Both the position numbers and the translations under genes were made by a program. A stretch of 64,000 nucleotides of DNA from Spizellomyces punctatus DAOM BR117. Lineage: Eukaryota > Chytridiomycota > Chytridiomycetes > Spizellomycetales > Spizellomycetaceae. The DNA lies in contig NW_015971547.1 in assembly GCF_000182565.1 (NCBI RefSeq), positions 353,339 to 417,338 of the forward strand, read 5' to 3'. This document shows, one piece after another, positions 22,956-34,351 of this stretch (its first letter is position 1; each line of letters starts with the position of its first letter). The notes beneath the pieces are model-generated. The model made no database searches and was not told the origin of the DNA. It saw only the letters and a program-made list of their open reading frames with translations.

Positions 22956-24273
22956 ATGCAAATGGGCACTTCCTCCAGGCAATCGCTACCAGTATTGCTC
23001 AGGTTCCATGTTCCAATGAATGTCCCGACATGTAGTGGGAACGGATTAGGAGTTCACCGTGGTCTCTTGATATGCTCCTGGATGGCAGATACACGGTGTA
23101 GAACAAAACATGCTCGAGCGTCTATCGCTGCTTTACCACAAACCTCAACACATGGAAGAAGATGGTCAGATCCTGGATTTTCATCCTTTTCTACATTAGT
23201 GGCACCGAGGCAGAGCGACAGTCGAAAGGATATTGGGATAACTCGTTCTGGAGATGCTACGCGATTCTTCTATATTCCTGAAATAGTGCCGTCATCCACA
23301 GATCGACTGACGAAACACTTTGAACGCAGTGGACTGGTTGCCCTACACAAAGATCCTCACATCTATATCATCAGACTCCGCGACGAGGCGAATTTGGCCT
23401 TAAACATTTTGCGTTTATATGGTCAAGACGTTCGGGCATGCGGGTTTGCCGCTCGTGAGTCAAACGGTTCTTTACACAAATCATAAATCCCAGTTAGCAT
23501 ATCCGTCCTCTTACATCTTAGAGTACTCTAGCGCCCGACGCCATCAAGCCGGTGCGCCATCTATACTTCAACTGGCGCTTAGTCATCGCCTCTGCCTATT
23601 CTTCCAAGTTTACAACATGTGCACTAGTTGGGGTCAACCAAGAACGTTCCATCCGGACAGATTCCCAACCAATCTGAAACAACTACTGTCTTCTTTTTCC
23701 TTTTCAAAAGTCGGAGCTCGAGCTGCGTACGATGCCATCATGCTGAAGAAGCACTATGCTGTTCATCTAAACAATCTTGTTGACTTGCGGTCCCTTGCCC
23801 ACGCTAGAGGTTTACCCACCACAACATTAGGCGGATTGAGTTACATGTACGGTGGCCCTATACATATGTCAGTAGAGGAAGATTTATCTCGGGAGGATTG
23901 GGACGCAGAAATTCTCCAACAAAATTCCGTATTCACTGCAGCCAATAAGGCCTTTGCCTCACGGATGATTCTAGATCGAATGGTATGCATGCCGGACCCG
24001 ATGCCTTGTCTAGATCAAATCCAGCGCAAGAAGAATGACATGAAAAAAATTCCGGAAGATGAAGATGATATCGCCGAGGCATTGTTGATTCTTCAATCTG
24101 CTTTGGCGGGGAGGGAAGCTTCTCGGGAGAGAATCATAAAGACCATTAAAACACGACATCCTCGCTGGAAAATGGTCATGACCGAGGCGGCCCTTCAAGT
24201 TCATGTGGAAGGAGTTGTCCGTGACTGGCTCAAGTCCGGAAAGCTGACACTGTTGGAAAAAATACGAAGATGA
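22956..24273 (+). CDS. WRN/DEDDy exonuclease-fold protein, probably catalytically inactive
   Basis: Two exons are supported: one ending at 23454 and one from 23522 to 24273. The join reads RACGFAAQYSSARRHQ followed by APSILQLALSHRLCLFFQV. Next come FPTNLKQLL, KVGARAAYDAIML, NNLVDLRSLAHARGL, LGGLSYMYGG and NSVFTAANKAFASRMI. That order matches the 3'-5' exonuclease (WRN/EXD2-type) fold. However, Exo I (normally FDxE) reads FAAQ, and Exo III (normally Y-A-A-x-D) reads F-T-A-A-N. Only the Exo II aspartate (AAYDA) seems retained. The C-terminal part (SRERIIKTIKTRHPRWKMV) looks helical and basic. The start is uncertain: ATGs at 22956 and 23082 are both in frame, and the N-terminal 100 residues look poorly conserved, so an upstream exon is possible. 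Confidence 0.6.
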
Positions 24274-24832
24274 AGAATAGCGTATAATTCGATTAGCTAA
24301 CAGAATAGAATGGTTTCCGCCTGAATTTTTGGGGTATCCTGCCATTAGATGGCCTAGCTTAATGGCCTTGCAATATATGACAAGACAAGTCACTTAAATG
24401 AGAAGGCAGTCACTCGCATTGTTACTACTGGTTGGATTTGCCACGTACTTTCAATTGCACATCAGCGTCCTCGCTTTGTTTTTAGGATGGGACATATTAT
24501 AGCTCCCCTTTATCGGATGCCAAACACATCTCCCAGCTCATCTCGTTAAAGCTGGACTTTATGCATTATATACCTCACATATCTCACGGGCCCGACTTGT
24601 TCAATAAGTCGCCTATTCCGTATTCTTCGAAGTGAATTTTTGGTGCTAATGATCGACACGGTATTTTGTCCGAATTTCGGACACATCCCGACAAGAAACC
24701 TCCCACCTTAGAGAATCTGGTGTCGTTGATCAACTAGTTGCAAGCGCCCAGTCAATTCACTGCAATATAGCACTTGAGAAATTACGACATTGCAGTGTGG
24801 CGCGTTCCAAAGTAAACCGAGTACCGACACCT
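24274..24832. other. Intergenic region upstream of kinesin-5
   Basis: About 560 bp between genes on the same strand. No gene, RNA or repeat is recognisable; it presumably holds the 3' UTR of the exonuclease-like gene and the kinesin promoter. Confidence 0.4.
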
Positions 24833-27800
24833 ATGAGCAGTAGGGATCCCCAGGAGGCCAACATCGCCGTGGTGGTGAGAGTAAGGTAAATGCCCGTATG
24901 AAAGCGAGTGATATGATAGCTGAGCCTTCATAACCATGCTCTCTCTCGCTCAGACCTCGCAACCAGAAAGAAATCAGGGAAAATAGTCCGATAACCGTTA
25001 CGACCAATGGCATCCGCGGGAGAGAATTGCATGTGAAAGCGAACCAGGCAGAAGCAGCGACAAAGACCTATTCCTTTGACAAAGTATTTGGTCCAGATGC
25101 CGGACAGGACCTTCTATTTGACGATGTTGTCGCTCCCATGCTTAAAGAGGTCAGATATGGCTCATGCTTGCGCTTGCGCTCAAGAAATAGCGGCGTAACT
25201 CTACCTGAACTAGGTTTTGATGGGTTACAACTGTACGATTTTTGCTTATGGTGCGTACTGAGCGAATGATGTTTGCCTGTTTGGAATGAAGAATATTCTC
25301 TGACCATGATAATCTTAGGCCAGGTAATCAATCACCAGCGTCTCCAATAGGAGGTATCCCAATGTTTTCGACTGACCGTCTCTGATGCCGTACAGACGGG
25401 CACAGGCAAAACATATACGATGGAGGGGGATTTGGCCACAATACGAGGGGAACATGCTGGTATTATTCCTCGCACCCTATATTCACTTTTCAACACACTT
25501 GAGTCCGGAGATGCTGGCGAGTATTCGGTGCGCGTATCGGTACGTAGTTCCACGCTGGAATTTATATCTTCGTATTCTCACGAAGGCACTAGTTCATAGA
25601 GCTGTACAACGAAGAATTGAAGGATCTTCTCTCTTCGGAGGAGGACTTTCGCAAGCTTCGAATATTTGAGGATTATAACAAGAAGGGCTCGGTTGTAATT
25701 CAAGGGGTTGAGGAAACTCTCGTGAAAAACGCCGCGGATGTCATAGCGGTGCTCCAAAGGGGCTCAAATAAACGACAGATTGCTGCCACAAAGATGAATG
25801 AAGTCTCTAGGTATTAACAACACGCTTTTCATTTCTTTGCAGCTGATACACCAAACTCATCCTTAAGTCTACAGTCGATCTCATTGCATCTTTTGTATTA
25901 CTGTACATATCAAGGAAACTACCCCTGAAGGAGAAGAGCTTGTCAAGGTATAGCCCTTGCATGATATAGGATTTAGTACCACATCATTCATCCGTGCTAT
26001 GCAGGTCGGGAAGCTCAACCTCGTGGATTTGGCTGGATCTGAAAATATTGGTCGATCCGGCGCCGAGAATCGCCGAGCTAAAGAAGCGGGGATGATCAAT
26101 CAGGTAAGAAAGCCAGTAGCACAGATGGTTTTATTCAAGTTATCTCACCGGTATCAGTCACTACTCACTCTCGGGCGGGTCATCAATGCACTGGTGGACC
26201 GGAGTCCTCATATACCATATCGGGAGAGCAAACTGACTAGGCTACTACAGGATTCACTTGGTGAGCAATGCTGAATTCTTCGGTTACCTGTCCTTGTTAT
26301 TTAACGTGTTGCATTATGTGCAGGTGGACGAACCAAAACGTGCATCATTGCCGCAGGTATATTCGGAGCCGCCTGGATCCAGCTGCGCATGGGAGACGGT
26401 TCACTAATTTCATCGCCGTCTTCTTTCTATACCCTATTCAGTTTCACCCGCCAAATGCAATATTGAGGAGACGATGTCGACCTTAGATTATGCACACCGT
26501 GCGAAGAATATTCGCAATAAGCCAGAAGTCAATCAGAGGATGACCAAGCGCGCGCTCCTCCGTGATTATGAAGATCAAATTCAGAGACTGAAAGCCGATT
26601 TAACGGTATAGACACTTCTAAATGATCCATTTATCATCTGTTCCAGAAAGTAGTGACTTTTGAAGTTTATTAGGCTACTCAAGCTAAGAATGGCATTTAT
26701 CTCAGCCATGAGGTATGACGCGCCTTTTGTAATTTCAAGATAATGACAGCAGCTGATAAATTGTCATGCATTAGAACTATACGGCAATGATGGCTGACAA
26801 TCAAAGCAACAAAGAGAGAGTTGAAGAACTTTCCAAAATGATCTCGGGGAAGGAACAAGACTATAAACATCTCAATCTTCAACTCCAACAAAACCTAGCC
26901 TTGCTTAGCAAGACAACCACGGAGCGTGATTCCACCATGGTACTATTGAAAGTGCGAGGAGAAACGATTGCCATACTCTAACACTCCTTTTCTTAGGCCG
27001 AGCTCGATGTAAAAAGAAAGGAGTTAGAAGATAGGTTCAATGAGCTGAGAGCCATACAGCAAAGCCTTCTAGAGCAGAAGCTGCTTACTGGGTGAGGTTT
27101 GGGTAATGCGTATATCGCAGCTATGGATACGTATATGAATTCTGAATTCGTCCGCCTAGAGCTCACGCTGACACAGAGAAGCGACTGGACAAATTGGCAG
27201 CAGGATTGGTCTCAACGTTGAAATCAAGTATATCCGATGTGGAAGGGTTGCACCAAAAATTAGGTACGATTCAAAAGAACGCAGTGCGAATCTTATGGGA
27301 GCTCATCCCAAATGCCCAGAGCGCAAATCTGCCGTGGAGAACGAAAATATGAGACTTTTTCAAGACTTCCAAAATGGCCTTCTCACCCAAATGGCCGAAT
27401 TGGATGATCGACTAGGTCGCTTGAATGAGGAGGCAATAACATTCTGCCAGAATATCAGTTCAGAAATAGGCGATTACTCTGAACGGCAACGCAAGGTGTG
27501 CTAAAGGATGTTTCTCGGCCAACTGGATGATACCTTACAATTCTTGAAAAGCGAATGTCTTCTCAAAAGGACGACCTCCATGCTTACTTAGAGGGTATCC
27601 TCTCTAAAAGCGAGACCATGACGTCCGGCCTCAGCGAGCTCGACTCTACTTTGGCCCAGCAGTTGGGGGAAATATCTGAGCTGACAAGGTCTCTGAAGCT
27701 TGCAATACTTGAGCGTGAGCGTAAGTCGCGCGAGGTGCACAGCGACTTATTCAATTCACACAAGGACTTGGTGATCCAACATCAGAAGCAGGTGAGATGA

Positions 27801-29429
27801 TGAATACCCATGCAATGGAGGGCATGGCGCCTTGACGATTGCAGGAGAGGATCATTGTTGACACGAATTGGACTAGGTGGGCGAATGGAATGCATCCATG
27901 AAAAAAAAGATGTCTCAAGTAATGGACGTGGTCAAAGCCCACATAGAAACGGAAGCTGCATACAGCATGCGCATGCAGCAGTCCGTAGAGGAGAGTATGC
28001 AGAAAGAGGTATCGAATCTGTTTGTCTGGAAAATTTCAGAAAACCCTGTCAATAATCGATTCTGTACTTGACGTAGATTGCCACTCTACGGCTCCAAAAT
28101 CAAAAGCTTCAAGAGCAGCTTGCTGACGAGCGGCGGAAGGCGGCAACGGCGGCCGACGGATTACTTTCTAACATTGCAAACCTGGTCTCACGCTATAAAT
28201 CGGAGCGCGAAGAATGCCTGCTAGCAGTTGAAGAATCATCCACGCAAGCAATGAAAAATCATGTGCAAGCTTTAGATTCCTTTATTGAAGGAACCAAGAC
28301 TGCCTGTGCAGCGGGTGGAGCCAGTCGGGATGGGTTCATGGATCAGTTGGCGAATGACATTACTGACTTTGAGCAGGAAGCGGTGTCCGAAGCTGAGGTA
28401 TGCACCTGCTTGCAAATCGGCTCATGAGTAGCATCTGATCTTGTATAACTTGCTATTTCAGAGTCTGGATGTGACGGTTAGAGGGTTCCTCGAACAGTGC
28501 TCCATAATTGAAAGCTCAGTTGAAGATACCCTAAGTTCAACGACCGCTGCTGTAGTTGACTCCATGGAAAAGCTCGAGTCCGCGCATCAAGCAGGTTGCT
28601 AACACATTACGTGGCAGGCATGGTCGTAGAATTACTAACGTTTGTGCATCTTTGCTTAGTACATACTATTGCTGAAGAACAACAGGCGAAACAAACGCAG
28701 CTTGTTGACGAGCTGCAAGCTGACACCAAGGATGCCTTCAATACAATGCAGGAATGGATGGGAGGGTCAGGCGACCAATTGGCGGAGTACGTAGATACCT
28801 GGGAAGAGAAGGTACATGTTACTCGTGAGCGGCAATCAAACGAATACCCCTGCTAACTTAGGATTTTCAAGCGGAATGAACATCTCCGCGCAACAGAAGA
28901 ACTCCGCTGCGCCATAGGAGAAAAAGTCCAGCAAGCCCGAAGCGAGATTGTATGCAATAGGCTGGCCGAAGATGAGCCAACTGGACAAACACCACGCAAA
29001 AGGACATTTAGGTTCGTCAAGGCTTATCAGATGTGATATGCGGAGGCACTCATGTCGGCTGCCCATTACAGATACGCCACCAGCTGGCACATAACACGAA
29101 ACCATGATGATATACTGCGCGAATACCGGGAAAATGGTCGGATGGTTAGCCCAACTACCACCTCACGATCGTACGAGGATGCACTGGAAGCGGATGGCAC
29201 GAACGCTACAAACAATAGGGCAGATGATGCTCTTTGGGAGGACCGGCAGTATCCGTGGGACAAGGAAAATGGGGAATCAGGGCTAATCGAGGCCAAAGAC
29301 AGGGCAGACATGAATGTATTTGGTACGCCAAGGGCAGGAAGTAAACTGCCTCGCACGAAGAGCCGTCTTGGAAACAGAAAGAGCACGATGGAGTCTCCAT
29401 TGAAAGGCATGGAGAACATACAGCAGTGA
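24833..29429 (+). CDS. Kinesin-5 (BimC/Eg5/Cut7) mitotic motor, about 25 exons
   Basis: N-terminal motor domain across exons 24833-24885, 24954-25149, 25214-25250, 25319-25323, 25396-25539, 25593-25810, 25875-25947, 26005-26103, 26158-26260, 26324-26356 and 26442-26605. Motifs in order: [16 protein letters not shown], the P-loop GQTGTGKT, the switch I region NEVSSRSH, DLAGSE (switch II), and [19 protein letters not shown]. The neck is [20 protein letters not shown]. The later exons (26672 to about 28990) encode a long coiled-coil stalk beginning [12 protein letters not shown], the kinesin-5 neck-stalk signature. The C-terminal tail ([18 protein letters not shown]) has a TPR site like the BimC box phosphorylated by Cdk1. 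Kinesin-5 is a homotetramer that slides antiparallel spindle microtubules. The stop is at 29429, 118 bp from the end of the convergent BRF2-like gene. Stalk exon borders are approximate. Confidence 0.9.
25319..25323 (+). other. Predicted 5-nt micro-exon in the kinesin-5 P-loop
   Basis: The bases GCCAG sit between a 3' splice site (ATCTTAG) and a donor (GTAATC). Joining exon 25214-25250 (ending TAT G) to GC CAG and then to ACG GGC at 25396 gives Y-G-Q-T-G-T-G-K-T, the invariant kinesin sequence. Without these five bases the glutamine is lost and the frame breaks. Confidence 0.8.
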
Positions 29430-29547
29430 AAGAGATATGTTCATGATAGAAAGTATGAACAGGACCCGAATGGTCAATATTTACTAACATAAAAGAAGGG
29501 ATGTATATACATAGTAATTGCCTCTGAGTTGAACCTTGGCTTAATTA

Positions 29548-30956
29548 TCAAGAGTGATAAGAAGCTATCCGGCGCTTTTTACTTCTTCGCGTCGTGAGGG
29601 AGCAATCGTCGCCTTCGCCGAGATTGCCCGGACGCGGTGTGATTTTTGGTAGCTTGTTGTGCATGTCAAGGATTTGGGATTCTGTATATCCATCCAGAAG
29701 AAGTTGCTCGATCTTCCTGTCTAGGCCATTTTTATCAGGGGTATCTTCCGTGGCACTGTCATCTGAATCCCCGTTCTCGCCTACGTCTACCTCCTCGCCG
29801 GCAAATAAGCGATGCACGCGTACTTTTGCCTTTTCGATATGTTGCTGCAAATCTGTTCGCTTATGCAGGCTCTCACAGAAGGAGGGTGGGTTCATGACCT
29901 CGTTCAATTTACCCGAAATTACAGACTCTCTTGATGAAGGTGGAAGCTCATAGGTTTCTTTCAAGACAACATGGCTTATCAAGTCTCTCAATGACCTGTG
30001 AAGTGTTTCCATTCTTAGGTCTTCAAAGAAAGGAAAGCTTTTCCCACATTTTATGAGTAACTCCACGAGTTCTCGATATCTTCTGTGTAGGGTTTTTTCG
30101 CTTATATCCACAGAAGAAGCGGCGGACTGATATACAGATGGCGGCGCTTTTCGCCGCAGTACAGCTTCGTACGCTAGACACCCCGCCGCTGCGACTGTGC
30201 TAGCTGGTGTCCTTCCTTGGTCTAACCCGCTGCACTTGGCAAAGCGCAGTAGGGAGAGAGTGTCATCTCGATAGCTATTCGCAAGTTCACTGTTGTTCGG
30301 AGCCATCGCTTCGCATACTTTGGGGACGTATATTTCAACGCTAGGTAGCGTAGGGGAGTGGAAGTCATTCACAGCTTTCATTTTTTTTATCGATGCACCT
30401 ATACTTGCATTGGGGACATCCAACACATGCTGCAAAAGGATTAGATTAGTTAAGACGGCCGACGATAAGGCTGACTGGTCTCCACTTACAGCCACAGTAT
30501 TTAAAGTCAATGGAAGCTGTAAGTCTCGGCTGACAACGCAAATACATGCCCCCAAGAGCGACAACGAAGCCATCCCGAAGCGTATACCGAGGCGGGTTTT
30601 CATACTCCAAAACAAGGTGGAAATTCGCTCAGCGTATGCGGACAGTTTAAGTTCGTGAAGATAATTTTGTAGGGCTCTTTCAAAATCGAGCTCCTTGCTA
30701 TTCTTCTTGTAGTGCTCCAGCTGCCTTAATGCATGGGACTGACCCTTTCTGACCGTAATGCCTGCAATCCCATCCTTTGTGAACACTTGAAAGCTGTCGT
30801 TTTGGACCAACGGGACTTGCGCAAGGACGTGACCGCAGTTCGTACACACAAGGTTCTCTTGGTCGTCCACATCTGCATGAGGTGCGGAGCAGCAGGTAAG
30901 CGTTTGCGCTGCCGGTGACAACCCTGACCCCTCTCCCTGCATTGGGGTCGGGACAT
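29548..30956 (-). CDS. TFIIB-like factor related to BRF2 (RNA polymerase III initiation)
   Basis: The N-terminal zinc-ribbon half is clear in ENLVCTNCGHVL. It is followed by two cyclin-type repeats, the second containing GRTPASTVAAAGCLAYEAVL and EKTLHRRYRELVELLIKCG. The region after it (GKSFPFFEDLRMETLHRSL) aligns better with BRF2 or TFIIB-like factors than with the long BRF1 tail. The C-terminal part is acidic, then ends in a basic RRSKKRRIA. An intron of 60 nt at 30489-30430 (GTAAGT..CAG) is divisible by three and leaves the frame open, so the unspliced frame overstates the protein. A second 50-nt intron is possible at 30922-30873, giving start MSRPQC at 30956. Without it the start is ATG 30942 and the text reads LTCCSAPHADVDDQ. 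Neither option gives a clean first C-x2-C zinc pair. Confidence 0.65.
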
Positions 30957-31058
30957 CTACTGCGAACGATAACCAGTGGAGGTCACCACGATCGTGTGGC
31001 TTAGCATGAAAATGCGCGTTCAGTTTGACCGCTGGTTTGCAATTGAGGATTGCTGAAC

Positions 31059-32006
31059 ATGAGATCTCTCCTTGCTGGTGTTGTCTTCTTCGGCCTAACA
31101 TTACAGGCCCTAGCCGCGGGTCAAGCATCCTTCGTAATTGAGGATGAATTCAAATGGGTATCCTGCTCAAGTGTGATAAAATTGGCTCACAAGACCGGCT
31201 GTCGACTTCACTCGGTAGATAGATAACGTTCTGTTGTGGCCGAAATCCGAACCTTGAGCTTACCACTTAATTACGAGCAGCACGCAATAACTTACGGAAC
31301 CGGGAGCGGGCAACAAGCTGTTACATGTAATCCGGCGGCAGACAACACAGATGACTACTTCTGGGTGCAAACCGGGTTAGGAAGCCCTCGGTGCAAGCGA
31401 GGGTGAGAATGCAGCGGCAGCTTGACAGTCAGAGCCGTCTGCTAATGGCTTTTATTAGGCAAGAAATCCCATGTAACTCTATCGTGCGCTTGATGGTTTG
31501 CATATGTCCTTTGTGACGCACGTTGCTCGTTGATTCCCTGCTCATTCCGTCCGCGTTTCTGCCAGCACCTAAACACAAAAAAATATCTCCACAGCCATGC
31601 AGGACATGCTTCCCCATTTACCCGCAACCAGGAAGTATCTGCCTTCGATGGCACAGATAAAGGTGGGTGTGGAAGTAGGGAAGAGCAGAGCAACCGTGGT
31701 GCATTGCTGATGTGGTTTCAATAGGAGACAACTGGAAACTGATATGCGTCAATAAGAATGACAAGTTCTGGACTCGAGAAAGCCCAATCCGATTAGGTAG
31801 GCCTTCGTGACTTACATCCAAAGAGTGATGCATGACATAATAGTCTTCCAGTGCACGAGGAGACAGGCAAATATCTTAGCGCGTCGCCACAACATATTTA
31901 TAGGGTCAATCCACCGGGACAGGTGGAGGTCAGTGGGCTCGGTGCTGCGAGTTCAGATGACATCTGGACTGCTCAAGAGGGTATTTATTTTGGCGCACCC
32001 GAGTGA
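31059..32006 (+). CDS. SDF2-like secreted/ER MIR-domain protein, six exons
   Basis: Six exons (31059-31214, 31281-31375, 31459-31495, 31566-31662, 31725-31796, 31852-32006) join in frame into 612 nt, 203 residues, near the 211 or so of SDF2. The N-terminus MRSLLAGVVFFGLTLQALAAG is a signal peptide ending in A-x-A. Three MIR motifs follow: VSCSSVIKLAHKTGCRLHS with TYGTGSGQQAVTC, then VRLMHLNTKKYLHSH with RNQEVSAF, then WKLICVNKNDKFW with HEETGKYLSASPQHIYR. The end is DDIWTAQEGIYFG. SDF2 family proteins are ER residents linked to chaperone complexes and share their fold with the MIR part of O-mannosyltransferases. No HDEL-type tail is present: it ends GAPE. The gene diverges from the BRF2-like gene across about 100 bp. 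Confidence 0.9.
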
Positions 32007-32267
32007 GGAGTATACACGAATCAGCCAGAACGGCTTCAATCTCATTGACAGCAGCATCTATCTGTTTAATCCGCTTTGGCACAAAAATATGAGTCCTTGA
32101 AACAGTTTGCAGCACTTGGCATGGGAGCCATCGCAAAAACTTGTTAATACAATTTTGATTCACCAACTTGTTGTTGATCACATCGAAAACGTGTACACCC
32201 AAGAAAGAAATCCCCACATCATATGACAGCAAATTAGCGGATGAGCACCTATTTAAATTGCGCTGTC

Positions 32268-34139
32268 CTATGACTGAAACAGGAACAAATTGTTCGTTGC
32301 TGCTAGCGCAATGGTGTTTTCGTGTGGATGCCACGATGCGTGAAGGATCTTCTTAGAGAAGTCCGCGGCCTCACCATTGGCAATATCCTCCTGTCGCTTT
32401 TTACTACCGAAACCACCTACGGCTGCCTTATTCTTGGTAGATCCAATTTTCTTGGCCTTGAACGCGCTCTTGTCTGCTTGTAGTACAATATCGTTCTTAG
32501 TTGCGCGATCGTATATATGGAAATAGTTGTTGTACGACCCTGTGAGAACGGATCTTCTCCGAGAAATGTCATCAGTAAATAATATGCAATGTGTACCCAG
32601 TCACTGGTCAAAATGTTAACGTACGATCCGTCCCCGCTGAACGTGCATTCGAATTTGTCAAAGATGCAGTCATTTTCGTATAAATCGCAAAGCTTGCTTC
32701 GTAGATGGTCGTGGATATTTATGGTTTGAATAGGCTTGGTTTCCATATTCATGTCCCAGACTTTCAAGGTAAGATAGTCTCGGGAGAGGATATAACGTCC
32801 ATCGTGCGAAAACTTCAAATCGGATATTGATGAGATGATTTCGGAGAAGAAGGATTTGTTATGGGGGTCCTCTTCTTCCTCAAAGACTGCGGATATAAAA
32901 GGGTCAAACCGTATTCTCAAGACTTTCATGACGATGCGTAGTTATCACATACGTTTGGAGTAATTGTCGCAGAGCGCCGCTTGTCGCATGTCATTCAACT
33001 TAATTGTTCCCTTACTGCTGCTGTATACAAATAAATTACAGTGACTCGGATGAAACTCCGCTGTAGTGATGACCTCCGTCAACTCTTCCATATTTACAGG
33101 TTTGATATCGACGATATCTAAAAAGGGAGGAAAGTGAGAGTGAAGGACATAACACAGATGTTGACAGTAGTGACGATGTTCAATGGTTCACAATATACAG
33201 AGCATTAGCAAAGGATACTGAAGCTTTGGTCCGATACATTGAGATTCCAGAGGTTGATCCGCAAATCGTCTGAAGACAGGTAGGTCTCTCCGTCAGAATT
33301 GACAGAAATGGAGTTGATATGGTAGGCATGGGCGTTCTGATAGATCTTTCGCGGAATAGCAGCAATCATCGTGTCGTGGTGTATAAGCCTGGGTAGCTTG
33401 AGGCTTGACTTGCTCATGGGCACCCGAGACGGAGTTATATCCGTGGGGAGATTAGTTTCCGACACCACTTTTAGAGACTTCTCAAAAACCTTCCAGAGCT
33501 TGATCGTTTTATCTATCAAGTCACATCGTAAAAAACGCCGCGTTTCGCTCAACTGAACAAACGGAAAGTGCAGTCGATAATACCATTGGTCGAAAGAAGG
33601 AAGTGTGCAGCATTCTGTCGCTTGCACCACCTGATTTTGTTGATCTTCTCTTCGATTTCTAAACTTTTCAAGTAATCGAATTCGGGTTCATGCGACTGGA
33701 ACTCCGTGTAAAACTTATATTCACAGCCCTTTTTCTGCAAAAAATTTTAGGCTCAGTGGTAAGGACCGGAAGATGTGCCCCCACTCACTCCTTCATTCCG
33801 TTCAAATAAAACTATCCGCCCTCCCTTATCACCAGTGGCCAGGAAATCTCCGGACATGTCAAACTCCACCGCCGAGATGATATCAGCTGTAAGGTGCAGG
33901 TTAATGAATGTTCAATCGCGTAAGTCATCGGCTATCCGCTGTCGACATTTGTCCAGTAAAGCCCATCAAAAAATCCCACATTCATTGTGTATATCAATCG
34001 GTATTGTTGCGAGGCTGGCACGAATCACAACACAAGGTGGTAGAAGTTCATGCACTTGCTTACCTTCTGTCACATCATCCACGTCTCCCTTGTCACCAAA
34101 ACACTGCGCGAACCTCCAGCTGCTTTCGGAGTCCGCCAT
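32268..34139 (-). CDS. CDC55: Protein phosphatase 2A B55 regulatory subunit
   Basis: Multi-exon minus-strand gene starting [19 protein letters not shown] at 34139 and ending FLFQS at 32268. B55 is a seven-blade WD40 subunit that directs PP2A to mitotic substrates. Visible family blocks are [20 protein letters not shown] near 33880, [19 protein letters not shown] near 33650, [20 protein letters not shown] near 33300, [20 protein letters not shown] near 32850, and [13 protein letters not shown] then [16 protein letters not shown] near 32700. The last exon starts at the [12 protein letters not shown] block and ends [18 protein letters not shown]. The lysine-rich loop before the last blade ([14 protein letters not shown]) is typical. 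Start codons of this gene and the TTC6-like gene are 212 bp apart, pointing away from each other. Confidence 0.92.
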
Positions 34140-34351
34140 GGTATTCTTCTATGCAGGACTAGTTGAGCGCGAAAAAGTGCAAGTGCTCTGCAGTTGAACT
34201 GCTTTTCTATATGCGGGTGATGGCAAAATCGTAGCGGACACTGCTGTTTTCCTTGTCTGGACAGGCGTTTCATTGATGGAGTGAGCCCTGTATGGAATGC
34301 ACTCCAATGCGGTTCCATGAGCTAATGAAGATGACATAAGCGCGATCCTTC

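Noticed and set aside
31930-32334. 134-residue minus-strand frame downstream of SDF2
   Set aside because: Most of it is antisense to the last SDF2 exon and to the end of the B55 gene region, and it shows no domain.
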